Source of the DNA: CAZCZZ01 sp964503335 | GTDB lineage: Bacteria > Verrucomicrobiota > Kiritimatiellia > CAIVKH01 | DNA: 64,000 bases | Assembly (NCBI GenBank): GCA_964503335.1 | Contig: CAZCZZ010000003.1 | Span: forward strand, 1-64,000 | Reading direction: 5' to 3' | Shown: positions 15,378 to 24,600 of the stretch, piece after piece | How the letters are laid out: every line of letters starts with the position of its first letter | Position numbering within the stretch: the first letter of the stretch is position 1 | Notes under the pieces: model-generated | Database searches by the model: none | Told to the model about the DNA's origin: nothing | Seen by the model: the letters and a program-made list of their open reading frames with translations, nothing else | Position numbers and translations under genes: made by a program

Positions 15378-17408
15378 TCAACCGAGCGCACGCTTGAGGG
15401 TGTAGGTCAACTCGCCCAGCGTGTACGGCTTCATCACCATGCCGATGAATCCGTACTTCCTGTACTTCTCCATGACAGGGTCGTTGGCATAACCGCTCGA
15501 CACGATCGCCTTCACGTCGGGGTGTTTCGCGAGCAACTGGCGCATCGTTTCGCGCCCACCCATTCCGCCAGCCACGGTCAGGTCCAGCATGACCGCATCA
15601 AACGGCTGGCCCTTCGCGAGCGCCTCCTGATACTGCTTCAACGTCTCCTGGCCATCCTTGACGGTCACGACGTGGTACCCGACGCTCTCCAGCATGCGTT
15701 TGACGAGCGTGCGGATCGACGCCTCGTCGTCCATGACAAGGATTCGCCCGTTGCCGCGAAGGACAAGGGGCTGGCCCTTGCCCAGCGTCGGTGCAGCTTC
15801 GAGTTCAACGGCCGGAAGATAGATGAAGAACGTCGTTCCGCTCCCGATTTTCGACTCCACGGTCATCAATCCGTCGTGCTTCTTGACGATCGAGAAGCTC
15901 GTGGTCAGACCCAGCCCGCTCCCCTTCTCCTTCGTCGTGAAGTAGGGCTCGAATATGCGGCTAAGCACATCGGCGGACATACCCGGACCCGTATCGGCCA
16001 CGGTGATCTTGACGTAGCGACCGGGCTTCAACCCGAGTGTCTTGTTCTCCGCCGAAATGGCGATGTTCTCGGTTTGCAGCGTGATTCTTCCACCATCCGC
16101 CATGGCCTGGTCGGCGTTTATGACCAGGTTCTGGATGACCTGACTGATCTGTCCCAAATCAACATTGGCTGGCCATGTGTCATCAGCCAGCTTGATTTCA
16201 CAACGCGACATCGAGCCGCGAAGGACGAATTCCGCTGAGTCACGGATGATCTCTGTCAGCGATGCAGCAGTACGCACCGGCGCGCCACCCTTGGAGAATG
16301 TAAGCAACTGCCGCGTCAGCTCCTTCGCGCGCAGCGACGCGTTTTCGACTTCATTGAGGAGTCCGGGCAGCTCATCCGGCGTCTCTGTAAGTGCCATCTG
16401 TGCAAGTGACAAGTTGCCCAGCACTGCTGTGAGCAGATTGTTGTAGTCGTGCGCGATGCCGCCCGCGAGCAAGGCGATCGACTCAAGCCGATGTGCCTTC
16501 ATCCGTTCGTTCTCGGTCCGCCGCTGTTCCGTGATATCGCGAAATGCGATCACGACGCCGTTGATCTTGCCATCGACGTCAAAGATCGGCGCACTGCTAT
16601 GAGTAATCGGCCGCTCCTGACCTTCCTTCGATGCAAGAATCAGGCACTTTGCGCCCGACTCCTGCGCGCCACCCGCCATGACACGCTCGAGGATCTCCGT
16701 GTACTCTTCGCCGGTTTCCTCGTCACTCACCTTGAATACGTTGTAGAGGTGTTTGCGGAGAGCTTCCTCCTGGGACCAGCCGGTCAACTGCTCTCCCACG
16801 CGGTTCATCAAGACCACCCGGCTGTTTGAATCCACCGCGATAACACCGTCGCCGATGCTACGCAGGGTTGTCATCAGGCGTTCTTTTTCTGACGCAAGTT
16901 CAGCCTGCGCCTGCTTGCGATCCGCGATCTCCGTCAGCAGGAACTTGTTTGAGTCGGCCAGCTCACGTGTGCGCTCCTGGACGCGACGGTCGAGGTCGTT
17001 CCTCTGCCTGGCAATGTCCACTTCCATCCGGCGCCGGTTCTCCTGCTCATGCTGCCGGCGATGGGTCTCGGCTTCGAGCTGCAACTCAATCTCGAGATTC
17101 CGCCTGAGAACGGATCGGAGAAACACCGCGATGATAACCGTGAAGAAGACGCCCGAGGCGAAGACGACCCAAGAGGTTCTCTGGAACTGCGGGGGTTCGC
17201 CTTTCGAGTGCGATACGAGAATGGCCTTCTCGGCCATCTGGAGATTGAGGAAGGCCGCTACCGTCAGCGTAAGGCCTAGCACAACCACGACCCACACCGC
17301 CGCGTATCGCTTGCCGTCAGAGGCCTTGTCCGTCGCCTTGGCCGATGCCCCATTCGCGGCCGGTGCCGGCACATCCGACTGTGTGTCATCTTTGATCTGC
17401 AGCTTCAT
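15378..17408 (-). CDS. hybrid sensor histidine kinase with PAS and receiver domains
   Basis: A 676-residue membrane sensor kinase. Two membrane segments (about 35-55 and 80-100) enclose a short periplasmic loop; a coiled coil (about 105-165) leads to a PAS domain (about 175-300, GDGVIAVDSNSRVVLMNR). The dimerisation helix has the HDYNN form with His320 (GIAHDYNNLLTAVLGN), then an ATPase domain with NADQAM, DTGPGMSADVLSRIFEPYFTT and GLGLTTSFS, and a C-terminal receiver whose phosphate acceptor is Asp609 (VMLDLTV). ATG 17408 is used. No response regulator lies nearby, so the signal and target are unknown. Confidence 0.93.
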   Translation of the reverse strand: MKLQIKDDTQSDVPAPAANGASAKATDKASDGKRYAAVWVVVVLGLTLTVAAFLNLQMAEKAILVSHSKGEPPQFQRTSWVVFASGVFFTVIIAVFLRSVLRRNLEIELQLEAETHRRQHEQENRRRMEVDIARQRNDLDRRVQERTRELADSNKFLLTEIADRKQAQAELASEKERLMTTLRSIGDGVIAVDSNSRVVLMNRVGEQLTGWSQEEALRKHLYNVFKVSDEETGEEYTEILERVMAGGAQESGAKCLILASKEGQERPITHSSAPIFDVDGKINGVVIAFRDITEQRRTENERMKAHRLESIALLAGGIAHDYNNLLTAVLGNLSLAQMALTETPDELPGLLNEVENASLRAKELTRQLLTFSKGGAPVRTAASLTEIIRDSAEFVLRGSMSRCEIKLADDTWPANVDLGQISQVIQNLVINADQAMADGGRITLQTENIAISAENKTLGLKPGRYVKITVADTGPGMSADVLSRIFEPYFTTKEKGSGLGLTTSFSIVKKHDGLMTVESKIGSGTTFFIYLPAVELEAAPTLGKGQPLVLRGNGRILVMDDEASIRTLVKRMLESVGYHVVTVKDGQETLKQYQEALAKGQPFDAVMLDLTVAGGMGGRETMRQLLAKHPDVKAIVSSGYANDPVMEKYRKYGFIGMVMKPYTLGELTYTLKRALG

Positions 17409-17526
17409 GCATCGGGCGCTTGGCCTACTAAGTCCCCCATAGTCACAACCTGCATTCAACTAGCAACTTCCACACCATATCGCAAATCACTTCCAATCAC
17501 CGCTAAATTAACCTACGGTCATCAGG

Positions 17527-18246
17527 ATGACTTCAGGGCAGAAACCCCTAATCGCTTGTGGTCGAATGATTAAGGCAAAACAGTTCAATGATGCGGAAGC
17601 CCTGGCGCAGGCTACAGTTGAACTGCTCGCGAACCAACTTTTGTTCAAGTCTGCACAGGCGATCATGCTGGCGGGTGGGAGCACCCCCATGGAAGCTTAC
17701 AGGCGACTTGCCGCCCTGAAACCGCGCCCTGCGGGCGACCTGCACCTCTTCTTCAGCGACGACAGGCATGTACCTCCGGACAGCCCCAAGAGCAACTACG
17801 GCAATACGAGGCACCTCTTCAACGCGCTAGGCCTTGGACCTGAGCAAATTATCCGGGTCTACGGCGAACAACCGCTGACTCAGGCCGTTGAGCACTATGA
17901 CAGGGATCTCGCCGCCCTAGTGGAACAAGGGCCACGATTCTCGCTGGGTCTGCTTGGGCTGGGCGCCGACGGGCATACTGCTTCTCTCTTTACCCCTGCT
18001 CATGTCGCGCAGGGGCGTGGTCGCAGCGCCATTGGGGTTGACCGACCGGATGGCATGCAGGGTGTATCGGTAACCTCCGACTTCCTCCTGCGTATCGAGC
18101 GCTTGGTGTTCCTCGTAAGCGGTGCCGACAAGAAGCCGATGACCGATGCCCTGCTTCGCAATACACTGTCCATCACGGCCGGGCTTGCCACCGCACAGCA
18201 TCCGAATGTTGAACTGTGGATGGACAAAGCAGCGTGGCCGCTCTAG
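17527..18246 (+). CDS. pgl: 6-phosphogluconolactonase
   Basis: A 239-residue DevB/SOL-type lactonase that hydrolyses the product of Zwf. Family motifs are AIMLAGGSTPMEAYRRLA near residue 40, the substrate-binding FFSDDRHVPPDSPKSNYG, and LLGLGADGHTASLFT, with the catalytic His. The C-terminus has LVSGADKKPM. The start may be ATG 17527 or ATG 17566; I kept the longer form. It is read rightward and is followed by the acyltransferase gene after a few bases, so these two probably form a transcript. Confidence 0.93.
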   Translation: MTSGQKPLIACGRMIKAKQFNDAEALAQATVELLANQLLFKSAQAIMLAGGSTPMEAYRRLAALKPRPAGDLHLFFSDDRHVPPDSPKSNYGNTRHLFNALGLGPEQIIRVYGEQPLTQAVEHYDRDLAALVEQGPRFSLGLLGLGADGHTASLFTPAHVAQGRGRSAIGVDRPDGMQGVSVTSDFLLRIERLVFLVSGADKKPMTDALLRNTLSITAGLATAQHPNVELWMDKAAWPL

Positions 18247-18274
18247 CACTGTGCAACTGAAACTTACGATACGG

Positions 18275-19222
18275 ATGCGTTTCGAAGCTGCTCTCGCCCG
18301 CTTGGGACTCCTTTTGATTCCCCTGCTTTCCCGCCGCTCGATTCTCAAGTTGGCAAGCATCCTGGGGACGATCGCATTTCTCGTTTCTCCTCACTTGCGC
18401 AGGGTCGGTCGAGCCAACCTCGATCTCGCTCTCGCGGGCAGTGCCAGCGATGACGACAAACGCAGGATTCTCCGTGCGTCATTTCGATCCTTTGCGCTGA
18501 CCATTCTCGACACGTTCTGGTTCTCACGCGATACGGCAAGCCGCATCGATCGGTATGTCAAGTTTGCGCCGGGCGGCGAGCGCGTCCTTGTCGAAAGACC
18601 GCAGATCTGTATTACGGCGCACCTGGGCAACTGGGAGGTGCTTGGCATGACAATGAGCCATCGCGGCTTCCCCCTGCTGAGCGTCGCAGCGCCTCTTTCC
18701 AATCCCGACGTGGACACCCTTTTCAACCGCCTCCGAGTCGTCTCAGGCCAGCGTGTCATGTCCAAGCACGGCGTCGTCCGCGCGTTGCTCAAGACGCTGA
18801 AAGACGGCGGCAAGATAGCACTCGTACTGGACCAGAACACAAAGCCCTCCGAGGGCGGCATCTTCATCGACTTCTTCGGCCTTCCCGTCCCCGTGGCATC
18901 CGCCGCGGCAGGGCTCTCCATCAAGACCGGCGCCGAAGTCCTGGTCGGCGGCTGTCTGCCGCAGCCCGACGGGACGTACCTTGTGCCGGAGCCCCAACCC
19001 ATTCCAATGCCGCCCGTCGGCGGAGACGACACGATCTCAACCCGCACCCGCGCTATCACAGAGGCAATCGAACAGTGGGTGCGAAGATATCCGCAATGCT
19101 GGCTGTGGACGTATAAGCGCTGGAAATACGTAGCTCCCTGGCGCAAGCGTGAAGAGTACCCGTTCTACGCGAAGGAGCTAAGCGAAGCGGACAAGGCCGC
19201 CCTCAACGCATACGACTCGTGA
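18275..19222 (+). CDS. LpxL/HtrB-type lysophospholipid acyltransferase
   Basis: A 315-residue member of the lipid A late acyltransferase family, which transfers acyl chains to Kdo-lipid IVA or related lipids at the inner membrane. The first 40 residues hold one hydrophobic anchor (LGLLLIPLLSRRSILKLASILG). The catalytic motif is HLGNWEVLG (HxxxxE), about residue 120, and DQNTKPSEGGIFIDFFG is the second family block. ATG 18275 fits family N-termini; an in-frame GTG at 18251 is also possible. Given kdsB and the RfaE1-type kinase elsewhere in the window, lipid A is a fair substrate guess, but acylation of other lipids is possible. Confidence 0.85.
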   Translation: MRFEAALARLGLLLIPLLSRRSILKLASILGTIAFLVSPHLRRVGRANLDLALAGSASDDDKRRILRASFRSFALTILDTFWFSRDTASRIDRYVKFAPGGERVLVERPQICITAHLGNWEVLGMTMSHRGFPLLSVAAPLSNPDVDTLFNRLRVVSGQRVMSKHGVVRALLKTLKDGGKIALVLDQNTKPSEGGIFIDFFGLPVPVASAAAGLSIKTGAEVLVGGCLPQPDGTYLVPEPQPIPMPPVGGDDTISTRTRAITEAIEQWVRRYPQCWLWTYKRWKYVAPWRKREEYPFYAKELSEADKAALNAYDS

Positions 19223-19246
19223 TCGCCAGGAGATCGCACAATGGAG

Positions 19247-19264
19247 GGACCGGCTTGCCGGTCC
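19247..19264. repeat. inverted repeat in convergent intergenic region
   Basis: GGACCGGC and GCCGGTCC form a perfect eight-base palindrome around two bases. It sits just after the acyltransferase stop. No T tract follows, so it may be a weak terminator or a copy of a dispersed short palindrome; the copy number elsewhere cannot be judged here. Confidence 0.5.
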
Positions 19265-19317
19265 ATGTCGGGGAATGGGGCCGGACAAGTCCAGCCGTCC
19301 AAAAATCTCACGGGGAA

Positions 19318-19336
19318 CCGGCCTTACCGCGGCCGG
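19318..19336. repeat. second inverted repeat before glgC 3' end
   Basis: CCGGCC and GGCCGG form a six-base-pair stem with a seven-base loop, 12 bases beyond the glgC stop. Together with the hairpin at 19247-19264 it probably separates the convergent acyltransferase and glgC transcripts. Confidence 0.4.
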
Positions 19337-19348
19337 CTGCGGAAGACA

Positions 19349-20581
19349 TCACAAGCGGGTACCGGAAGGGATTACGGCGCCTTTGGGGATCACGATAATG
19401 CCGTCGTGAACGCTGTAGGTCGGCGTCGTGGTGCCGTCTTTCTTTCCGTCGGGCACTATGTAGACGCCGTCGCCGATGCGGGCATTCTTGTCGATGATTG
19501 CATTCTTGATGTAGCAGTCGCGTCCAATGCCGATCCTCGGCATGCCGTGCTCGGGCTCATCGCGCTCGTAGAAGTCCGCGCCCATGATGACGGAATCCTC
19601 CACCACGGTCCCCTCGCCCACGATCGCGCGAATGCCGATCACGGAATGAAGGAAGCGATGGCTGGACAGAATGCAACCCTCGGAGAGCAGGCAACGATTC
19701 AGGTCGCAGCGGTTGATCTTGGAAGGAGGAAGGTGGCGCATATCCGTGTAGATCGGGGCGCGCGGGTCGTAGAAATTGAACTCGGGATTCGGGTCCGTGA
19801 GGCTGAGATTGGCCTCCCAGAATGAACGGATGGTCCCGATGTCCTTCCAGTATCCGTCGAAGATATAGCTGTAGACCTTCTTGGTCGTGATGGACTGAGG
19901 GATGATGTGCTTGCCGAAATCCGTGAGATCGTTGTTGAGTACATCGGCAAGGGCGCCCGGGCTGAAGATGTAGATGCCCATGCTGGCCAGGAAGCGTTCC
20001 TCTGCATACATCGGCGCTTTCAGGTCATCCAGCGCCTTGGTGTTACCCGGCTTCTCGACAAAGCGAACAATCTTCTTGGTCTCATCGGTGTGCATGATCC
20101 CAAGCGCACCGGCCTCTCGGCGATCCACGGGCTTTGTGCAAACTGTAAGATCGGCACCCGTTTCCTGATGCTGACGAAAGACGTCCTGAAAATTCATCCG
20201 GTAGAGCTGGTCACCGGAAAGGATGACGACAAGATCCGGATCCTCCTCCATCACGTGCCGCATACACTGCCGCACAGCATCCGCCGTCCCCTGGAACCAG
20301 CGCTCTGACGTGGGCGTTTGCTGCGCCGCAAGAATTCGCACAAATCCGTGGGAGAAGGTGTCAAAACGATAGGCACGCTGGATGTGCCGGTGCAGCGATT
20401 CGCTGTTGAACTGCGTCAGGACATAGATCTGGCGAATGCCGCCGTTGATGCAGTTGCTGATCGGAATGTCGACGAGACGGTATTTTCCCGCGATAGGAAC
20501 CGCAGGCTTCGAACGCTCTTGTGTAAGCGGTAAAAGCCGGGTTCCCTGGCCGCCACCAAGGATGACCGCAATCGCTCTCAA
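19349..20581 (-). CDS. glgC: glucose-1-phosphate adenylyltransferase
   Basis: A 410-residue ADP-glucose pyrophosphorylase, the committed step of glycogen synthesis. The nucleotide-binding N-terminus is AVILGGGQGTRLLPLTQERSKPAVP, followed by GKYRLVDIPISNCINGG, and FVEKPG in the middle; the C-terminal left-handed helix region carries the hexapeptide-like repeats (ARIGDGVYIVPDG). Length is close to the usual 420. It starts 15 bases after the stop of the lipoprotein gene and shares its direction. With malQ at 48-49.5 kb it indicates glycogen metabolism. Confidence 0.96.
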   Translation of the reverse strand: MRAIAVILGGGQGTRLLPLTQERSKPAVPIAGKYRLVDIPISNCINGGIRQIYVLTQFNSESLHRHIQRAYRFDTFSHGFVRILAAQQTPTSERWFQGTADAVRQCMRHVMEEDPDLVVILSGDQLYRMNFQDVFRQHQETGADLTVCTKPVDRREAGALGIMHTDETKKIVRFVEKPGNTKALDDLKAPMYAEERFLASMGIYIFSPGALADVLNNDLTDFGKHIIPQSITTKKVYSYIFDGYWKDIGTIRSFWEANLSLTDPNPEFNFYDPRAPIYTDMRHLPPSKINRCDLNRCLLSEGCILSSHRFLHSVIGIRAIVGEGTVVEDSVIMGADFYERDEPEHGMPRIGIGRDCYIKNAIIDKNARIGDGVYIVPDGKKDGTTTPTYSVHDGIIVIPKGAVIPSGTRL

Positions 20582-20596
20582 GCGAATCTCCCGGTA

Positions 20597-21472
20597 CTAG
20601 GGTGTTTCTGCAGGTGTTTGAGTCGTGAATACCACAGTGCCTATGCCACCCGATGAAAGGGCATCCACGCTTCCGACCACGCCACCCTTTTCAACCCAGC
20701 TGCCTTCAAGCCGGAGTTGCGTGTTGTTCTCGGTGATCTGGTAAACCGTCGTCGCTGTTGAGCCGCTGACGCTGGAAGAACGACTGCTGCTGCCCTTCGT
20801 TGTCGAGACAGTGCGTCCAACTTCCGCGCCTGAGGCGTTATCAATCGTGACGACTGTCGTTGTCTGCTGGAAGAAGGGATCGCCTTCAACGCCTATCGTG
20901 ACGACGGTTGTAACTACTGTATTTGAGCCGTCGTTTACTGATGTGGTGTAGCTCTTCGTCTCCGCATCGGCTGACGTGCGCGTCGAGCTGTTTGTTGAAC
21001 CGTTGCCCTTCACCGTCGTGGAGCCTTTGATATCAACGACCGACACAAGGTGGACGACACCGACGAACTCAATGTCCTTCGCTGAGACGCCATCCTTGCC
21101 GGAGAAACTGATCTGAGATTCAACCACCGTTGCGCCGGGAGGAAACGTTCCGTCTGCGGTAGGCTCAGAGACAGCACCGGGTGAACCGACCGTGCCGCTG
21201 TATGTCGAACCCTGGTTGTCCCGAACTTGAAGTGTGTTGCCGGACTGGGTGATCGTCAGGCGCGTGATATTGCCGGCCGATGTCGGGGAAACCGCGCGAC
21301 CGCCACCGAGATTGCCATCGTAAACACCCGTATAGTTGACGTTGACACCCGCCCCCTGCGAGGAGTTGAAGCTGTCCGATCCGCCTCCGCCTGACCATTC
21401 GCAACCGACACTCAGCATGAGGCCTGCCGCAGCGGCAGACGCGAGAAGGACAGACAGACGATTCCTGATCAT
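20597..21472 (-). CDS. secreted lipoprotein, Ser/Thr-rich
   Basis: A 291-residue predicted lipoprotein. The signal peptide ends in a lipobox, LSVGC (Cys about residue 24), followed by a glycine- and serine-rich linker (EWSGGGGSDSFNSSQG). The mature protein begins with NYTGVYDGNLGGG, then TRLTITQSGNTLQVRDNQG, which looks like a beta-rich, lipocalin-like or avidin-like sheet region. The second half is very Thr/Ser/Val-rich. No enzymatic motif is seen. ATG 21472 has an AAGGAG site six or seven bases upstream, and a promoter lies ahead. I do not recognise the family. Confidence 0.75.
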   Translation of the reverse strand: MIRNRLSVLLASAAAAGLMLSVGCEWSGGGGSDSFNSSQGAGVNVNYTGVYDGNLGGGRAVSPTSAGNITRLTITQSGNTLQVRDNQGSTYSGTVGSPGAVSEPTADGTFPPGATVVESQISFSGKDGVSAKDIEFVGVVHLVSVVDIKGSTTVKGNGSTNSSTRTSADAETKSYTTSVNDGSNTVVTTVVTIGVEGDPFFQQTTTVVTIDNASGAEVGRTVSTTKGSSSRSSSVSGSTATTVYQITENNTQLRLEGSWVEKGGVVGSVDALSSGGIGTVVFTTQTPAETP

Positions 21473-21523
21473 ACACAGCTCCTTAACGTGAGCAGGTGCC
21501 ATTGCACCCGCAAATGTGCCTAA

Positions 21524-21552
21524 ACTCTATGCTCCACAAAATGTCCGGTCAA
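21524..21552 (-). promoter_or_regulatory. predicted sigma-70 promoter of the lipoprotein gene
   Basis: On the minus strand TTGACC (21552-21547) and TAGAGT (21529-21524) are spaced by 17 bases. The leader to the ATG would be about 45 bases. Confidence 0.55.
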
Positions 21553-21577
21553 ATCCTAAACACAGGTTAGCACAACC

Positions 21578-21607
21578 CACGCTCGAATGGCGGTCGGATC
21601 GAGCGTG
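21578..21607 (-). terminator. stem-loop after the giant subtilase gene
   Basis: CACGCTCGA and TCGAGCGTG form a perfect nine-base-pair stem around a 12-base loop, about 20 bases beyond the stop of the giant gene. It has no T run, so factor-independent termination is uncertain; it may mark the transcript end. Confidence 0.45.
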
Positions 21608-21626
21608 AGTCATAACGGCATCCGGG

Positions 21627-24600
21627 CTATGGCAGGTTTGTCGCTGCGACCCTGTAGTACGTTTCGACCGTGGCAAAGATATCCGTGAACGATGCCGTCG
21701 GGCTGACTCCGCCTGTGACCACTCCGATCGGTGTCCACACACCACCCATCAGGTTGGTTGTGCGATCCACGCGGTATGCAATCATGTCCTCTGCGGTCCA
21801 CGTAATCACAACGGGCAGCGTTCCAGCGACTGCTGTGAACTCCGGTGGCGCGAAGGGCTGCACATCGACGTCCAGTTCCGGGCCGGCTAGGACAAACGGT
21901 CCATTGGTCAATCCGGCAGACACGATCTGGTAGTTGCCGAGCGGCAGGAAGCCGAAGTCAAACAGCCCACCGTTAGCTGTCGTTGTCGCCTGGACGTTGT
22001 TGTTGAAGTTTTCACCCAACAATTCGACCTGACCCAGTCCATTCGAGCCGTGGATTTCGTTGCCCTGCAGGATGGCGATATCGTCGATGTACCAACCACC
22101 CGCAACGCCATTCGTGTCCGTTTGCATGGTGAACCGGAGATACAGATTCGACTGGTTGCCGGCGATTTCGATAGGCGTCACGACCCGGCGCCACTTGCCA
22201 TGTGTATTTGCCTGGTTGTTGCGCGGCGGCAGGATCGGGATATCGGGCCGATCAAGACCCGCCACACGTGTTGCTATATCTGCAGGCGTGCTCGGACGGA
22301 CAATGTCGACTTTGATCACGTCGTTCGGATCAGCCAGATCGACCCACTCGTGGAAGAGCAGGAAGAAGCTGTTAAGATTGTTCGTATCCGTTGACGTGAG
22401 CGAAGGCAGCTTAAGGTCAAAGATCGGCGAGTAGAGTTCCATGAGCGCATTGTTCGGATAGCTGCCATCGAGGTCCGTACCGTACACCCAGCGTCCGCTA
22501 TACGCATAAGGTGGCGCGCCGTTCGTTCCGACAGCAGAGTTGTCAGGCCTGCCCAGCTGCCAGACATCACGATTGTCCTGCGGATCGCCCACCCCATGGC
22601 GATGGAACCACATGTTCGTCCAGTCAGCCGAGTAGGCGTCGACACCCGTGATATACACGAACCGGTTCGAATTCGGTTCCTCGACGGGGAATTGCGTTTC
22701 ATCCCCGATGTTGTAGTACTCGTTCGTATGTGTCGTTTCGAGCGGGTAACCCTGCCACGGCATATAGTTCTTGCCGTATCCACTTCCCATACGGAAGCCA
22801 TGCAGACGCTCCTGATAGGACAGTGCTTCAAGGTCTGCTACAGCCGGCCGACGAGGTATCGGCAACGCACCCTGCCACGTACCCAGTTTCTTGATCGAAT
22901 AGGGAACCGTCTCGACTCCGTTGGACGAGTTGTAGAGTGCGTTAACCCTGGGATCGCGTCCTGCCGCCACACCACCCAATTCGAACTCCTGTCCGTCATC
23001 CACGAGGTCGCGATCGGAATCCTTCGCGGTCGGCAACGTTCCCCTGCGTCCGCCAAAGAGGTAGACCGTCGCTGAGGCCCTTCGGACGGAGTCCGCGTCT
23101 ATGCGGGCAAACGTTCCCAATCCAAGGAGGTCCGGACTCAAGCCGCCGTTCTGGGCGTAAACCATGGTGGCAAACGCACGCGGATCCGGTCCCTGAGATT
23201 GTTCACCGCCCGGATCTGCGAGTACCCAGCGGCTCTTGTTCGTCGTCACGATGTCCTGGTGATCTTCTTCTTCGTCGTAGTACCAGGTGTCGTTGAAGTA
23301 CGTTTTTCCATCGGTACCACCGAAGATGACGATCTTGTCGCGCTTGCCGGTGCGGTAGGACTCGCCTGCGCCACGTTCGTAGAAATGACCACCCGCGAAT
23401 ACCATGCCGGCTCCGCCACGAGGACTCGGGCGCTGGTTGTCCTGGAAGTCGACGATTTCTTCCCAACGCGAAGCCGAGACATCCACGGTCACATTCGTTA
23501 CCCCGTTCGTATCAACCACGCTATTCGTCACGGGAGTGCCGACGTAGTACGCCCACAGATCGTTCAGCGGTTGGTTGTCCTTGTCGAAACCACCGAAGAG
23601 CACGATGCGTTCATTCACGTCGTCGTAGACCATGGAGTGACCCCAGCGCGGCGACGGCGCCACTTCGGGGAAGTTTCGAATCCAGCGAACGAGGCGGACT
23701 TTCCGGACATCGTTGTTATCCGAAATCGCCTGACCGAGCGGGATCTCCTCGTCTTCCTCACCGAAGATCGGCACGCCTTCATAGGTCTCGCCAAACACCT
23801 GGCGGCCATTCATGCCGCCAAATACCACGATACGTTCGTTGACGTAGTCGTAGACCATGCCGAATGACTTGCGCTGGCTGGGCACTTCAACCTCGCCGGT
23901 CTGCAAACGGGTGCCGACGTGCCATTGCGGTGGAACGCGGTAGGAGGGATTGTGTGTGATGCGGAGGAACGCGCTGTTCTCCTTCATGAGGGCAGATTCA
24001 GTTTCTGCCACGTCGTTCGTGATGACAAAGCCAACAGCGCGACCTTCCCAAGCCGGTGACAAAATGACTTCCTGCAGGACAACCGTCACGTCGATGGGCA
24101 ATTCACCCGTGAAGCCCGCTGGAATCGTGAACTGAGTCGAATTCGTCGAGACGAAGGATCGGCCTGCGGCTCGTTCAAGCGGTGAGCCCGTAGGCACGCT
24201 CTGCTCTTCTTCGTCCCACTGATATTGCTCAGATGCAGGATTCTCCAATCCCTGGTTGAATTCCGAGCGGATGAAGAGGTCCAAATCATTCGTCGGGGCA
24301 TCCGTAACCTCTATCACCAGTTCAGCCAGGACGAGGCGATCGCAAGGGAACTTGAAGGGGAACTTGTCGATACGGATCGCCGTGGCGACGTTCGTTGCGA
24401 AGGTCGAAACACGCAGGTTTTCCGTTGTGGCCACCATCACCGGCACGAGTCCAGAGCCAGCCCGACCCAGCGGGACGCGTTCATTGGAACCACCGTCTTC
24501 GAGACTGGTACGCTCCTCAAACTTGACCGAGAGATCAGCGTAGGTTCGCGACCGGTTGTCCGTTGTTCCTGCTGATGCGCCATTGGAGATGACCACGCTT

